A stretch of DNA of 64,000 nt. Source: Litomosoides sigmodontis. Taxonomy: Eukaryota > Nematoda > Chromadorea > Rhabditida > Onchocercidae. Location: assembly GCA_963070105.1 (NCBI GenBank), contig OY718804.1, positions 11,547,817-11,611,816 on the forward strand, written 5' to 3'. A program made the translations under genes and the position numbers. Shown piece after piece: positions 14,098 through 25,192 of the stretch; the first letter of the stretch is position 1; the number at the start of each line of letters is the position of its first letter. The notes beneath the pieces were generated by a model. The model was given only the letters and a program-made list of their open reading frames with translations, did no database searches and had not been told where the DNA came from.

Positions 14098-14120
14098 AGA
14101 GAGAGAGAGAGAGAGAGAGA
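14098..14120. repeat. (GA)n microsatellite
   Basis: About 11 GA units preceded by degenerate GACAGACA. Confidence 0.9.
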
Positions 14121-14280
14121 CCTCCAAGCAACAGTACGCAACATTTTAAATGTGATAAATCAAATTTTCTTCTTTTCAAACAAAGCAATCGGAAGGTTGC
14201 TTATTTGTTGTTGCATTATCCGTCAAGTGCACGCTTGCGATAAAAACTTAACTTTTTAAAAGGCGGCCCACTATGCCACT

Positions 14281-14482
14281 TCGCTATTTGCCAGTTAGGA
14301 CGACAGTCGCAACTTCGTGAAAGTTAGTTCTTTGAGTTCGACATATCGCTCCACAGTTCAGTTTCTGTACGACTTCTTCACGCCATGTGCAAAGTGCTTC
14401 TAGCACTTCCTCACCGTAACAGTTCAATTGCCGAATATGAACCATTCGGCAAAGAGATTCTAGAAGCATGACACTGAGCGGC
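14281..14482 (-). CDS. Isolated candidate exon, unidentified
   Basis: A minus-strand frame begins right after a strong 3' splice-like site (a pyrimidine-rich stretch ending in TTTTGAG) and stays open for about 66 codons to a stop. It reads like a protein, for example HIRQLNCYGEEVLEALCTW and RTNFHEVATVVLTGK before the stop. No matching upstream exon was found within 2 kb and no family was recognised. It could be the last exon of a gene with long introns, or chance. Confidence 0.22.
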
Positions 14483-14676
14483 ACCCTCAAAAGTAAACAA
14501 AGAGGAAAAGCAAATGAAATTTGTATGTATGTAACAATCTGTATGGCGATAGCGCGAATTCCACCAATTAAAGTTTCACTGGAGAATGAGGAATGATTTG
14601 GTAGAAATGCAAAGACATTCTGTATTTTGAACGCATTTTAAAGGAGTTGCAGTCGTGAAATTTAGCAAAACTGTTT

Positions 14677-14760
14677 CTATTTTTTTTTCTATTACTTACT
14701 TACAGGCGTAAGTAAGTAAAAAAATAGAAAAAAATAATTTCTATTACTTACAGGCGTAAA
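14677..14760. repeat. Hairpin plus partial direct repeat
   Basis: The left arm at 14677-14703 contains TATTACTTACTTAC and the right arm at 14708-14727 contains GTAAGTAAGTAA, with a 4-nt loop. A second copy of TTCTATTACTTACAGGCGTAA follows at about 14739-14759, so half of the hairpin is duplicated downstream. Confidence 0.8.
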
Positions 14761-15161
14761 TAAGCTAGGCATTCGACCGATTCCCATAGTAGCAGAGGGA
14801 AATTTTCGGATAAAACAAACCTACTAGCTAAATGCATTGCTTCAAGCTGTGCTGCATAAGATATCAGGGTAAAAATTATTCAAGAAACGGCAAAGGAGAG
14901 AAGGGAGAGAAAGTGGACGAAGATAGGGGGAGATTTTGATGGCACGAGCACCCTGTTCGTTTCTAACCACCAATTCACTTATAAACAGGAGATGGCAGTT
15001 AATTAACAAAAGGTCACGTTTCAAGGCGGATTACACCACACGTGAACACTGCGGTTAAATAAAAAACTGAGGAAGTGATTTGTGCAGAAATAAATACATA
15101 CAAAATATGAATAAAAAGTATATGATGAACTAACTTGTTGGTCACTACCTTACGTTCTTAA

Positions 15162-15184
15162 GTGTGTGTGTGTGTGTGTGTGTG
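15162..15184. repeat. (TG)n microsatellite
   Basis: About 11 TG units ending in GCGTCAATC. Confidence 0.9.
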
Positions 15185-17268
15185 CGTCAATCTTAAATTT
15201 CAGAAAAAGCGTTGTTAGCGCAGTAGTTGCTGCCACCATCGAAGCGAATTTTGTTGCAAAAGAGAACCTAATGAGCTTTCCTCTTCGTACTTCACTTATT
15301 TTTAAGCTAAAATTACCACATATAGATGATGTTTTTTGATCGAATTTTTTTGACATTTCTTTTGAATAGTCAATTCACACGCACCTGCCAACAACCAAAA
15401 AGCAGAAAGGCATGGCAATCCATCTTTTCTTTTTTCACGCTGCCTTTCACCCTTCGTTCTTTCGCATGCAATTTAAAAGGAAGAAGAGTGGGAACAAGTA
15501 GGGAGAAGCAAAATTTCCCTAATGAAAGAAAACAGAGACTTCTACTTTTTAAGGTATCAATAAGGGAGGAAGTGATTGCAGTGTTTTAGAACTAATATAA
15601 AAAGCATAAAATTGAATGAAGCGAGCAAATTTCCGCATAAATTTAATTAAGCCATTTTTTCATTTCATTCCAATAAAATTAAATTATTTTATGAGAGGTA
15701 GTAAAATTGCTCCAACGAATATGTCTCTTTTGTTCTCATTCAATTTTATAGCTAAAGGCCATTTTTCAGTGTAGGTTCGCTAAATTACTATCGTTAAGCA
15801 ACACACGCATTTTTTTTAAAACTCAATTTTGCATAAGAGAGAAACGAGCTGCAATGTTAAATTGGATTGCAAAAGAAAAAAAAAGGAGAGCAGCAGCTCA
15901 AGTTGGGCGTAAGACGAACGTCGGATGATGTAGATGAATGTGTGAGAATGTCTAAGGATTAACTAACTCATTGCTGGTGATATTTTCAGATGTCCAGCAA
16001 AAATCATATAGCTTTCTACTCCGCTAACGATTACGTAAGGCGGAATTAGTCACTAAGTGTCGGGTGACTATTTCCGCTCCAATTTCCATCCATATATTAC
16101 GGAAAGAATTCGGATATTTTTTTTATGATGGTAGCCTTTGACACCAATATTAGGATGACGGAATTGCTTGCTATCCGGTTGATCTCTATTGACAGATTTT
16201 CTGCAGGAATGGAGTTAAGTGAGTCATCATTTTGGAAGAAGTAATTGCATCTCGAGAACTGTCAGGATTCATATAAGTGAGAAGTGAATGAACGTCATTA
16301 CAAAGGCGTGATTACCGATCTTGCTAAGTGTATGAAACAAAATGAGTGAGTGAGGGCTAATATCGTAGTAAATAATTGTGAATTGTCCTGTAAAATCACC
16401 CAAAACAATTGTGTACGGGATGACAGATACAAATAGCAATGATAGCTATCAGTGAGTGATGGCGCAGCAGCGCAACTCTTCCATGTTCTATCAGTCGATC
16501 AGTTTCAAGCATTTCGTTTGCTGAATCAACCAACACTCATTTATTTACAAATCCCATAAGCGATGGCATAGAGAAGCAATAATTGAACATCATCACTTTT
16601 ACAGCTTACAATTGAGAAGAGTTAAGGCTGCAGTGTTGAAAGACGTAACATGCTAGAGGATAGAAAATGGAAGGAATCACGTTTGCTGCTAAAACTCTGA
16701 CCAAATAATTTTAATTCCCAAATTGAAATTTCCCTCAGAATCACTTGCTAATCATTTTGGTAAAATTATTGAGCTGTCCGTAAACATCAAAAGGAAAAAA
16801 GGAATGGTTCGCTACCATACAAAGCAATGTGAAATTTACACCAGTAATGTCACTCGCACGTCTTTTTTTGTGCATGCATAAAACATGCAGGTCAAAGTAA
16901 AAAAAAAAAGTTATCTTGCAGTGGATCTAATTCGTTTAATCTTTGGAAAATGACTCTCCAATCCACCACTTTCAGGGCCTATCGTTGTTTCGACGCTATC
17001 AGTGCCCTAAATAATTATTATTTATGTCGGTTCCATGGTAATTATTTTTCATTTGTAGTATTATTAATGATAACATAATAAGCAATGTATAGAAAATGTT
17101 TGGCGAAAACATTCCATTAAAATCTAAAATATTTCAGGATCAAATAGTACCACTTCAACATAAACCTACACTTGCAGTATTATGCTTGAAAGACATCATA
17201 TCTACTCATATAATTGAAAAAAAGCTCCAGTGCAAAAAAAAATTATATATTTCAGCAAACAAGAACTC

Positions 17269-20200
17269 TCAATATACCCGATAGGTGTCGGATGACAGTT
17301 GGCATGAATGCAAAACATCAAGTTTCTGTTGAATTAACGGCCACAAAACATCATCTGCTGTACCTTTAGCAATCAAATATTGCACGAAAACTGAATCTTT
17401 CTGGCCAAGTCTATGAGCTCGATCTTCCGCTTGCTTTAAAGTCTGCAGAAGAAAAGCTTACCTTAATACAGAATTAGTAGTTAACAACACTTATTTTTAA
17501 TGCGCAGAAAAATAACCAGCTTACTTTCAAAATCGTCATCATTCAAACTTTCAGTACCATTCTTCCGCTTTTACTAAATTACTCTAAGCCTACCTTTTTT
17601 TTTTAACCTAATCGTATTAAATCATGCCAAAGCATAAATATTTCTATGCTTATTCTCCAGTGAGACGATAAATTACTTCGGTACAATCAATGCGAACAAA
17701 CGTGGCATCGATAAATTATTTCGAAACAGAGATCACTGCTACACTTTCGTGTGATATTAGTCACTTAAGACTTATTTTAATCCTGCGGATGAGAGATTAA
17801 AATAGGCAAATATGAAAGAAAGAGTTTCCATGCCAGAAATACAATTGTTATCAGGACAAAAACTTTTTGCTAATACTTACATGCTGTACTATGTGCTGAA
17901 GTTTCGCTCAAAATAATCTATACAACACTATTTAACCATCATCACATGTCTCATCATCCACAGCTTAATCACAATTCTTAATAAAATATGAGAAAGTTTC
18001 GGGCACACTTACAAATGTTACTTGAAACAGAAATTGAGAAATTTAAGTAATTTTAGTGTCGAAGCTGAAATCAATGTTGACTGTAAGACTAACACCCGGG
18101 TTCCAATGTAATTCAGCAAATATAACAATCGAGGCGGCGGTTAAAGTAACACCAATACCCGCAGCTGTTATTGATAAAACTGCAACCATAACATCATCAT
18201 TTTCCTGAAATAACCGACATTGTTCATCACGTGACCTGCTAACAGTTGCACCATCGATTCGTATTGATCGCAATCCCTACAACAAATATCGTAATTAGTC
18301 CCATCATCATAGTCATAATTCATTTGAAGTTTTCGAAAATTTTGAGCAAATCCAAAACTCCACGCTCATTCTCTCGTACCATTCTAATAATCACGAAAAA
18401 GACAAGACAATTCATTTTCCATATACTGCAGGTGTGTCGACAAACTTAACAACTGATAACCTTTTTGGCGACATCCATCGATATCATATCCAAAACAGCC
18501 TGATGGTGAGCAAATATCAGCACTTTCCTTTTTGGTGCACCATCGTAAAAATAATGATCAATAATGTAGCGAGAAACACTTCTTGCTTTAGCAATTCCTG
18601 TCTCATAATAATACTCAACCAGCCGTTGATGTCTTGCATCATTATCCTGGAAATTAGAAATCGTCATGCCGTATTAGTCATTTAAGTATCATCAGACCAA
18701 CGTACTTTGAGATTTTTAATTTATGATGGCTGTGAGGGAAAACCTTAGCGCCACTATAGGCCGTCTTTGCTTCCCGTAGTTTGCTGATATTCGTGTAAAT
18801 CGAATCATCAGTTAGGTTAACAACCTCTCGCCTCTTCATCGGAAGATCATTCAGGACATCTTTCTTTAGCCTCCTGGAAGAGTCTCTCAACTGAAATTAC
18901 CACTAGAAAGAAAATTTCAACGTGATACGAAATGATGTAGTGGAAAATCACTCTCACCTCAACATGATACTACTCGTTAGAATTATTGCTAATTCATCAC
19001 TATTTGTACAGCCTTTGGCTTCAAAACTGTATTTTCCTTGTTTACCGTCACAATATCGAGTTGCGAAATCACGGTAGTTTGGAAACATTTTAGAATCGAT
19101 AATACGAATTTGGCTGAATAATTCAACTGGACGTGAAAGAGCTGGTGTTCCAGTGAGCAAAATAACTCGTAATGCTTTTTTCTAAAGTAATGTTTTTCTG
19201 AATGATTTTATAAATAATGGAAAAGCTGGTAATCAACATAAACGCTCGAAGGAATAATAAATGTCGTTATATTTATATTGAAAAATGAATAGAAATCAAA
19301 GAGAATCTACAGAAGGATTTTACAAATTAGTGCTTTAGTTTAAATTAATTTGGAAGATTTACAAGTTTAAAAAATCAATTCGAACTTTTATCTTTAGATT
19401 CTTCGAAAACCTACTGAAATCTGTGTTGCAGCTTTGGTCCTTTGAGCATTACTGTCTTTTAGTAGATGTGATTCATCCTTCAAATTAAATTAAATCACAC
19501 ATTAAAACCGAAAAAAATTAGGAAGCTTCTGTACTTAAAGAACTTGACGGTAAAGAAATTTTACGACTTACAAAAATGATTGCTTTGAAATCATATTCAA
19601 TAAGGTGAAACTGCTTAGAAACCATCAAGTCGTAGCTCATGATAACCACCATTTGCTTAGTTTTCTTTAACGGTAAACGATCACTTCCTTTTTCAATGAT
19701 GATGATTTCATCAATATTCGGTAAGAAACTTTGGAATTGCTATAAATTCAAAAATACAGTAAATAAATGTGATGAGATCGAAATAATTGACATGTGTTTG
19801 TGAATACATAATTTCGAATTTTTAATTTTGGGGACAAAAATGAGTTCTTAACACATAATTCAACAATGATAATCATACATTCAACCAGGAGAATTTTACA
19901 GATGATGGGCATATAATAAGCAGAGGCCAATCACATTTAAAATACCGAGCAATACCAAGTGCCTGGATTGATTTACCGAGTCCCATTTCATCGGCTAGTA
20001 ATACTCGGCCTCTTTTCATTACACCATATCTGGAATACAGCTTTATCTTTTCAATTTTAAAAGAAAGCCATCGTGTGAAGAATACAAATAAGATAGAGTA
20101 CAACATACATTACACCCCGACGCTGATATGGAAATAGCGCATTAACCAGTGTCTCCTCAATGTGTTTCTCAAGATTAGGCTCACTCATGTGAATACTTGA

Positions 20201-21499
20201 TTTACCATAAGTTAACAGTATCTGAAAAAAATAATGATGAAAAAAAAGGAATAAATTATTGGTAGAAACAAAAACAAATAGAGGGAAGAACGAAGTTACC
20301 TTAACTGTATGATATGAAATCTTTTCGATTACTACAGAGACATCATCTAATGACTGCAAGACTTTCTCAACTGTACAAATGTCTTCCAAAGGAAATGACC
20401 AGGCTTTTATTTCGGGAACATATATTTTAGATGGGATTGTCTTTAAAGCAGAGATAACTGAATAATTGAATGGAGCGAACTGTACCTGAAATAAGAAAGG
20501 AACACTGTTTCCGAATTCACAGATACTGGAGTGAAAAAAAATGCAATTTGTGTCACGTACAAGATCTATGATGAAAAGCATGTAAAGTTAAAAATTGATG
20601 AATGGTCGAATGAGGAAATGTAGCGCAATCTGTGCAGTAAGTAAAGCATAAATTTTTCTGGAATTCAAGTTGAAATTCTTAATGAAAATTTCAAACGGAA
20701 AAAAAATCTCGCTCTCTTCCTCCTCTTCATATTTTTCTCTTCTAAACTTATTTTATCCTTTCACTTTTTTTGACAGCAACTGCTTCCCGCTGCCCTTGTT
20801 CAGTGAAATTTCCAATACTTTTTGAATACCGCTCTACACTGTCTGCCAATCGTTGCAAAAATCAAAACGTTGTTGTGAATGTGTGTGTGTGTGTGTGTCA
20901 CTGTCTGCCAATCGTTGCAAAAATCAAAACGTTGTTGTGAATGTGTGTGTGTAACCAACCTGAAAGGATTTGGAGTCGACAAGCTTGAAGATAATGGTGA
21001 CAACGCTCTGCTCAAGGTGAGCAGTTGTGGTGGCAATGGGCGCTCGCTTAATAGGTGACAACAAAGGCAACCGCTCGTGATCCACCTTAGCTTTCGATGG
21101 GATCGATAGAGCAGATGTAGATGGTTGCTGCTCCTCACGATATGTTATGACATATCTTGTGGGCGATGACAGTACGGAAGATCTGGGTCGATCATCAATT
21201 TTTTTTTCTGCAACCTGCTGCATAGCACCTGCACTTTCATCTCGAACTGCAACGCATGCTTTCTTCGACGAATTCAAAGATCCCAGTTCCGGCGGTAACA
21301 CTACCGTTTCTTCCTTTCTGGATGACATGTCTGGGTGGTAGAAATCAGTGGTAGTGTAATTAATCTCTCCTACACCTGTATTTTTCGTATCTCCCAGTTC
21401 TTTTTCTCGTTGCTTCCGTAAAACCATTCGTCGTACAGCTTCTGCCCGATTACGTTCAATCCGTCTCAGTTGTTCGGCGGTCAATGAAGAAGAGGCCAT
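17269..21499 (-). CDS. SMARCAL1: SMARCAL1-type SNF2 annealing helicase (11 exons)
   Basis: This is an ATP-dependent annealing helicase that rewinds RPA-coated DNA at stalled replication forks. Eleven exons join in phase: 21499-20960, 20485-20300, 20221-20109, 20029-19879, 19739-19572, 19477-19415, 19181-18958, 18873-18702, 18646-18461, 18276-18094 and 17442-17269, giving 719 residues. Residues 6-25 ([19 protein letters not shown]) match the RPA-binding motif of the family. One HARP domain spans about 165-242 ([13 protein letters not shown]); vertebrate proteins have two. The helicase core shows motif I ([11 protein letters not shown], ~290), the DEAH-type box DESH (~387), [24 protein letters not shown] and the motif VI region [11 protein letters not shown] (~665). 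All catalytic motifs are intact. The protein ends soon after motif VI. A 3' splice site (TTCCTACAG) lies 10 bp before the ATG and is a likely trans-splice acceptor. The exon 8 donor is the least certain junction. Confidence 0.93.
20837..20952. repeat. 62-bp tandem duplication with TG tail inside SMARCAL1 intron 1
   Basis: Two near-identical copies (20837-20898 and 20899-~20952) of a unit beginning CACTGTCTGCCAATCGTTGC and ending in a TG run. The second copy abuts the exon 1 splice donor at 20959, so the intron begins with a duplicated CA-rich element. Confidence 0.93.
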
Positions 21500-21509
21500 A
21501 TTGACTTGA

Positions 21510-23090
21510 CTGTAGGAAATTGCAAAACATATGAATATATTTTTGCACAGCAAAAAACAACCAAAATAAGCGATGGTATTTCCTCTGCCAACACTGAATC
21601 TAGCCTAATTCACAACCTTAACTTTACATCCCAGCGAGAGTTAGCTAGACCAACTTCATCTCTCATCCCACTATCCCTTCCCTTATGTTCCAAATAATCT
21701 CCATCGTTATATGGAAAACTTCCTGAATGAAATGAAAATTAAAGTATCTGAATAAAGCTTGAATCACTGTCACATGATTCTAAAAAGTATTCTGTCTTTT
21801 TTATTACGTGAGCTCAGTTATGCAATACAGCTCTCCACAGCCTTTTCATTTTAATCCTAGATTCGTTCACTAGTTAACTTGGCACACTACGAAGCTTAGC
21901 CTTCGCACTACTCCAAGAGAGTTATTGCTAGTTCTAGTTTAGCAGAAAAATGATGAAATGATGACTAATGGACACGACGATTAAATTCTTTCCTTCCTTC
22001 TACACCATCGCATTTTGACAGCCAACCCTAAGCTTTGCTTCTCATCACTGTTCAAAGTTAAGTGTTCCAGAGCTGCCTCTCCTTTTGGGATCAGTTTGCT
22101 GTTTAATGTCGGAATTAGGCTTTATCGAAACCTTCCACCAGGATAAATTCCGCATCCTTCTCCTCCTGCTGACACCCCTTGGTACCTACCCAAGCATGGC
22201 ACAATTCTCGAGAACATACAAATATGAATGAATCATCCAAAATCAAACACCAGAAGCACCTGAGCAACACAACATCACCGATTCCAGCCTATTTTCTCAA
22301 AACGAGTATTACTTTTTTTGGGAAACATTCGCCCAGCTACGTGAATGATAAAGTATTTTAATCGCAATTTTATTTCGCAAAAAAAAACGAAGACAGCACA
22401 CTGATCAGTCAATTGACCACCATATTTCTTTATGTTTGCAATAGTACCAATGAGTGAGAAGCAGTTACTCTAGAAATTTCTGGATGCTGCATTCCTTAAT
22501 TTATCCATATTTACAAAAACGTGGCCAACGACTTGCAAAAAGGTCGAAATTCAATTCCCATCACTGCTGATGTTGCTACTACATGGTGACGACCACTGCT
22601 AACCGAAAAACCACATGACACATCTCGCCGGAATGGTAGGAGCTCCAACTACGGAATGAATGAGGCAGATGAACGAATGACCACCGGAAAAGATGAATAG
22701 TCACACCACGTTAGAGCAATAGTAGAAAAGTGTGAAGCAATTCACTTCACTGGTTAAAGGATAATCAATAAAATGTAAACGCATTTTTGATTTTAATGAG
22801 CGAAAGAAGGAGCAAAACAGTAAATTAATGACGAATAAGACTCATGCTAAAACAATGAAATGAAAAACGCGCAACTGGAAGAAGCATGACAACAGCTATT
22901 TCCGAGAAAACAATATAGCGATAAGATAAGGGACAAACCAAGTTATATGAAAAAGATTATGAACAATAATGAAAACAGCGACCACATATATGAATAGAGG
23001 CAATGTTAGACTCGAATTTAAAGAATGAAAACAGGGGAGTCCAAATGAATTAAACGAATGAACGAACTGCGTATGTATACGTAATGATGC
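21510..23090. other. Region upstream of SMARCAL1
   Basis: AT-rich, with no supported exons. The nearest gene on either side is minus-strand, so this holds the SMARCAL1 promoter and then unassigned DNA. Confidence 0.5.
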
Positions 23091-23096
23091 GCCTGG

Positions 23097-23339
23097 ATGA
23101 GCAATGATCAGGAAGATCTTTTAAAACTGCAAATTAAATTACTCAAAATTAAAATAAAGAGGAACCAAATGATTGATTTAAAGCATCCTATAACTTCAAC
23201 AGACACACAGACACGCAGCGAAATTTACGGAGCGTTTGGCACAAGAGCAACCACAGCCACAACAACTAGTGTTGACCATGTACAACTTGAAAACCATACA
23301 TGCGCTAGATTTTCATCAATTCCAAACAATAACTTCTAA
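23097..23339 (+). CDS. Candidate 80-aa open reading frame
   Basis: An ATG at 23097 opens 80 codons to a TAA. The N-terminus is a charged, leucine/isoleucine-rich heptad-like stretch (DLLKLQIKLLKIKIKRNQM) and the rest is Thr/Ser-rich. There are no splice partners and no recognised family. It lies alone between LARP1 and SMARCAL1, so it could be a small intronless gene or a chance frame. Confidence 0.25.
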   Translation: MSNDQEDLLKLQIKLLKIKIKRNQMIDLKHPITSTDTQTRSEIYGAFGTRATTATTTSVDHVQLENHTCARFSSIPNNNF

Positions 23340-24333
23340 AGAACAACGCCAAATTAACGTCTCATGACAATACATGTAATTGACAACAAAAATGAAGCGT
23401 CATAACCGGGAGTCCAACCCTGGCCCCCGATAAAGAATTTCGACATGAGTGAAACTGATATCTCAACAACGTTTCTGACTGGAATGAGTCAGTGGAAACT
23501 CACTGTCGTGTTAGAGGTAAAGTTTCAAGCAATCTACTAAGCCATTAACACGCGACTACTACTGTAACAGCTTTTTGACTTACACTGTCATTCATTCATA
23601 CGACAAACAAATTCTATGGGGATGATGACTTGAGATTCCATATCACCTGTTACGATGAACACAATCCGATCAATGCAATCACAAAGTACCCGCACGGTGT
23701 TAACCCATTCTCTTCGTAAAAACCAAACTCTTGAAAGTTGTTACGGTAGTGTCAAAAATTAGTATGTGGAAACATACCATATTCCATTCTCCATATATTG
23801 AAGAAAAGCTTATTCTCGGTAACATAACGAATATAACAGCATGATTAAAAAAAAATCGCTGCACGATAAAACTTGTCTTGCATGCATACATATATGAAAA
23901 CGGCATTGACGTAAAACACATATCAGTAATACTATAATGTCAGAGCTTCCAAATGCGCCTGAGAATGAGCATTTCGCTTACGTACCACCTTATAACCAAA
24001 TTCTATATGCCTGTCATGTACGCTTTATTAAAACAAATGCAGGTAATTCAAATTGTTACCTACTGTTCACATCGTTTTAAATTTCATGGTGACTGAATTT
24101 AAATTCACTAGCAATCTTACATGATTGTTATGCCTTTATGGGGATCTGATGATCTTCCGGGATTTAGGGAATGCACGCAAAATTCATAAAAAACCTAATT
24201 AATACTTGTTTAAAACATGACTGTTTTTCTACCTGCAAATGTCGTCTGAATACGACAGAAAAAAGCAATGAAAATGGAAGAGAAAAGCACAGTTTGGAAT
24301 ATTACAGGACAACATGACTGCAGTAATTTAATC

Positions 24334-24334
<1 letters not shown>

Positions 24335-24393
<59 letters not shown>
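24335..24393. repeat. (AT)n microsatellite, about 58 bp
   Basis: Uninterrupted AT dinucleotides, about 0.8 kb downstream of the LARP1 stop. Confidence 0.97.
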
Positions 24394-24394
<1 letters not shown>

Positions 24395-25192
24395 GATTAA
24401 CCTGACAACAATATTACGCTGAAGATAGTATAACATAGCTTATCCCAGATGATTTCACGGTAAAGTTTGGAATCCCACAGTACACCAAACATGAATATCC
24501 AATGAAAAGGAAATCAACTAAGCAAATCCTCGCGGAAACTTTCTGCTGCAAACACAGTCTGAAGGGTTCCGAAGACATCAGTAAATTATCGGTAATACAA
24601 CCGTTCAGAAACAACGCAAAAATAAAAAGAAAAAAAAATCAAATAAAATAAGAAAAAGTAACTAATAAGGCGAACAATATTTTTTTCCATTTTTACTATA
24701 ATTAACAGGGTTACTAATATATAAACATGGGTGCAAATTGTCCATTCGAATAAAAACTAAAAAGAAAACAGTTTTTTTAAACCTTAAAAATGAATAAATG
24801 CAAAAAACCTATCAAAACAACGAAAAAGGACAGAACGAAATTATAAATAAAAATACTGAGTTCTTCATATCAATCTTATTCTTGTGTAACCCAGTTTTCT
24901 TTAAGACTACCGCGTAAACTGGTGGGATATATCTTCCGAAACAGCTTCTAACGAATACTACTAAAACATGAAGTACTACAATAACAATGCCACAGTTCAT
25001 GGCAAATAACAATGAATGTTGCAGGATAGAATGAGAGGACAGCTCATCGCCTCGAAGAAACAGCTGCGTTTATATTGTCCACTGATAATTCTTTCTTGGC
25101 TGCCGTCGCCGGCTGAAATAAATCTGTAAAGATTTTCTCCGATAATAATATAAGGATTGTTACTGCACTGAACATTTAATGCACTTGTAGCA

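Larger units (their letters stand above)
9170..17260. other. Long gene-poor region
   Basis: About 8 kb without a gene model I can support. Open frames near 12.0-12.6 kb and 15.3-15.6 kb have poor composition and no consistent splice partners. Microsatellites occur at 11.27 kb (CA), 14.10 kb (GA) and 15.16 kb (TG), and a hairpin at 14.68-14.73 kb. It lies upstream of the GPI-type gene and downstream of SMARCAL1, so it may hold regulatory DNA. Confidence 0.5.
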
